Positions 63,723 to 64,000 of a stretch of 64,000 nt of DNA are shown piece by piece. Each line of letters starts with the position of its first letter. Position 1 is the first letter of the stretch. The stretch is from Pseudomonas cavernae. GTDB taxonomy: Bacteria; Pseudomonadota; Gammaproteobacteria; Pseudomonadales; Pseudomonadaceae. The notes beneath the pieces were generated by a model, which worked only from the letters and a program-made list of their open reading frames with translations, had not been told where the DNA came from and searched no databases. Location of the stretch: NCBI RefSeq assembly GCF_003595175.1, contig NZ_CP032419.1:3410001-3474000 (forward strand). Reading direction: 5' to 3'. Position numbers and translations under genes: made by a program.

Positions 63723-64000
63723 ATGACTTCCAAACCATCGCCTGATCACTCACTCGAAGCCCAGGCTGCCGAAACGCCAGCGCTCGACACCAGCGCCGCC
63801 GTAGAATCCAGCGCCGCCACGACCGCCGAGCCGGCCCCAGCCACCAAGTCCACTATTCCGACCTTTGCCTTCCCCTTTTCACCCGCCACTTTCGCGCCGG
63901 GCAAGAACGACAATCAGCCCTGGCACCAGAAAGGCAATAAATCCGGCCACGAAAAGAAGATCGGCCCGGCGCCCAACGGCACCCGCCGCTCCATGGGCAA
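63723..64000 (+). CDS. N-terminal part of an unrecognised protein (runs off the window)
   Basis: An ATG at 63723 opens a frame that is uninterrupted to the window end, giving at least 92 residues. The N-terminal 45 residues are low-complexity (Ala, Thr, Ser, Pro), followed by a conserved-looking basic stretch FAPGKNDNQPWHQKGNKSGH and GPAPNGTRRSMG. No signal peptide or domain is apparent. A palindromic repeat of the GTGGAAAA type (63596-63621) lies upstream. The gene may be a Pseudomonas-conserved unknown. Confidence 0.65.
   Translation, partial: MTSKPSPDHSLEAQAAETPALDTSAAVESSAATTAEPAPATKSTIPTFAFPFSPATFAPGKNDNQPWHQKGNKSGHEKKIGPAPNGTRRSMG

Overview
The window is GC-rich chromosomal DNA from a gammaproteobacterium, almost certainly a Pseudomonas in the broad sense. 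The evidence is the gene content and order: ptrB, rnd-ycgL, a complete aerobic-type cob/btuB locus, a class Ia nrdAB with two predicted ATP-cones, an RstAB-like two-component pair, an EntD/PcpS-like phosphopantetheinyl transferase, orphan lipase foldase, and REP/RAYT elements. All identifications rest on reading the translated sequence and on family knowledge; no database search was run.

Layout. 1-9.9 kb: the C-terminal half of oligopeptidase B, small conserved genes (spermidine-synthase-like methyltransferase, YajD HNH, YgaP-like membrane protein), a leftward polyamine group (agmatine deiminase plus polyamine-binding protein) with a LysR regulator and a secreted HExxH peptidase, ycgN and a 2-hydroxyacid dehydrogenase. 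10.2-19.2 kb: ycgL-rnd, an SMP-30-like lactonase, decayed threonine aldolase pieces around a lower-GC SRPBCC gene, a sulfurtransferase, a FadL-type porin, a lipase foldase with no lipase next to it, and a glutathione peroxidase. 19.4-32.8 kb: the leftward cobalamin region, running btuB, an unknown membrane protein, cobO, cobB, bluB, cbiB, cobD, cobQ, cobU, cobT, cobC, cobS, then an MFS transporter and a tiny coupled membrane protein. A clear cobalamin riboswitch precedes btuB. Most of these genes overlap by 4 bp (ATGA), which implies translational coupling.

32.9-39.6 kb: a tRNA-Ala, an O-methyltransferase, two tandem NlpC/P60 lipoproteins, a sirtuin, a 3-methyladenine-glycosylase-like protein, ttcA, a J-domain protein, a Yip1-like membrane protein and a SprT-like protein. 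39.7-47.7 kb: a leftward acyl-CoA catabolism operon (acyl-CoA dehydrogenase, amidohydrolase, acyl-CoA ligase, CaiB/BaiF CoA-transferase or racemase), dctA, and a divergent AraC regulator. 48-57.8 kb: an exported catalase-like peroxidase, a phosphopantetheinyl transferase, the two-component pair, and nrdA-nrdB with NrdR-like and DnaA boxes in a long leader. 57.8-64 kb: the accessory-looking end, with a structured non-coding segment and a Cas2/VapD-fold small protein, two related REP-associated tyrosine transposases with their REPs, a MerR/DUF2938 divergent pair, a thioesterase-like protein, a SpoIIAA-like protein, a CAP-domain protein and the start of an unrecognised gene.

Intergenic space is packed with short imperfect palindromic repeats of at least six sequence families and with larger terminal-inverted-repeat elements (about 140-260 bp), several of which end at or in a stop codon. 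There is no CRISPR array, rRNA operon, complete prophage or autonomous insertion sequence other than the two RAYT genes. The most novel-looking items are the structured RNA plus Cas2/VapD-like gene, a candidate sRNA at 49.1 kb, the TIR elements, the uncharacterised membrane protein under the B12 riboswitch, and the 40-residue membrane protein coupled to the MFS gene.
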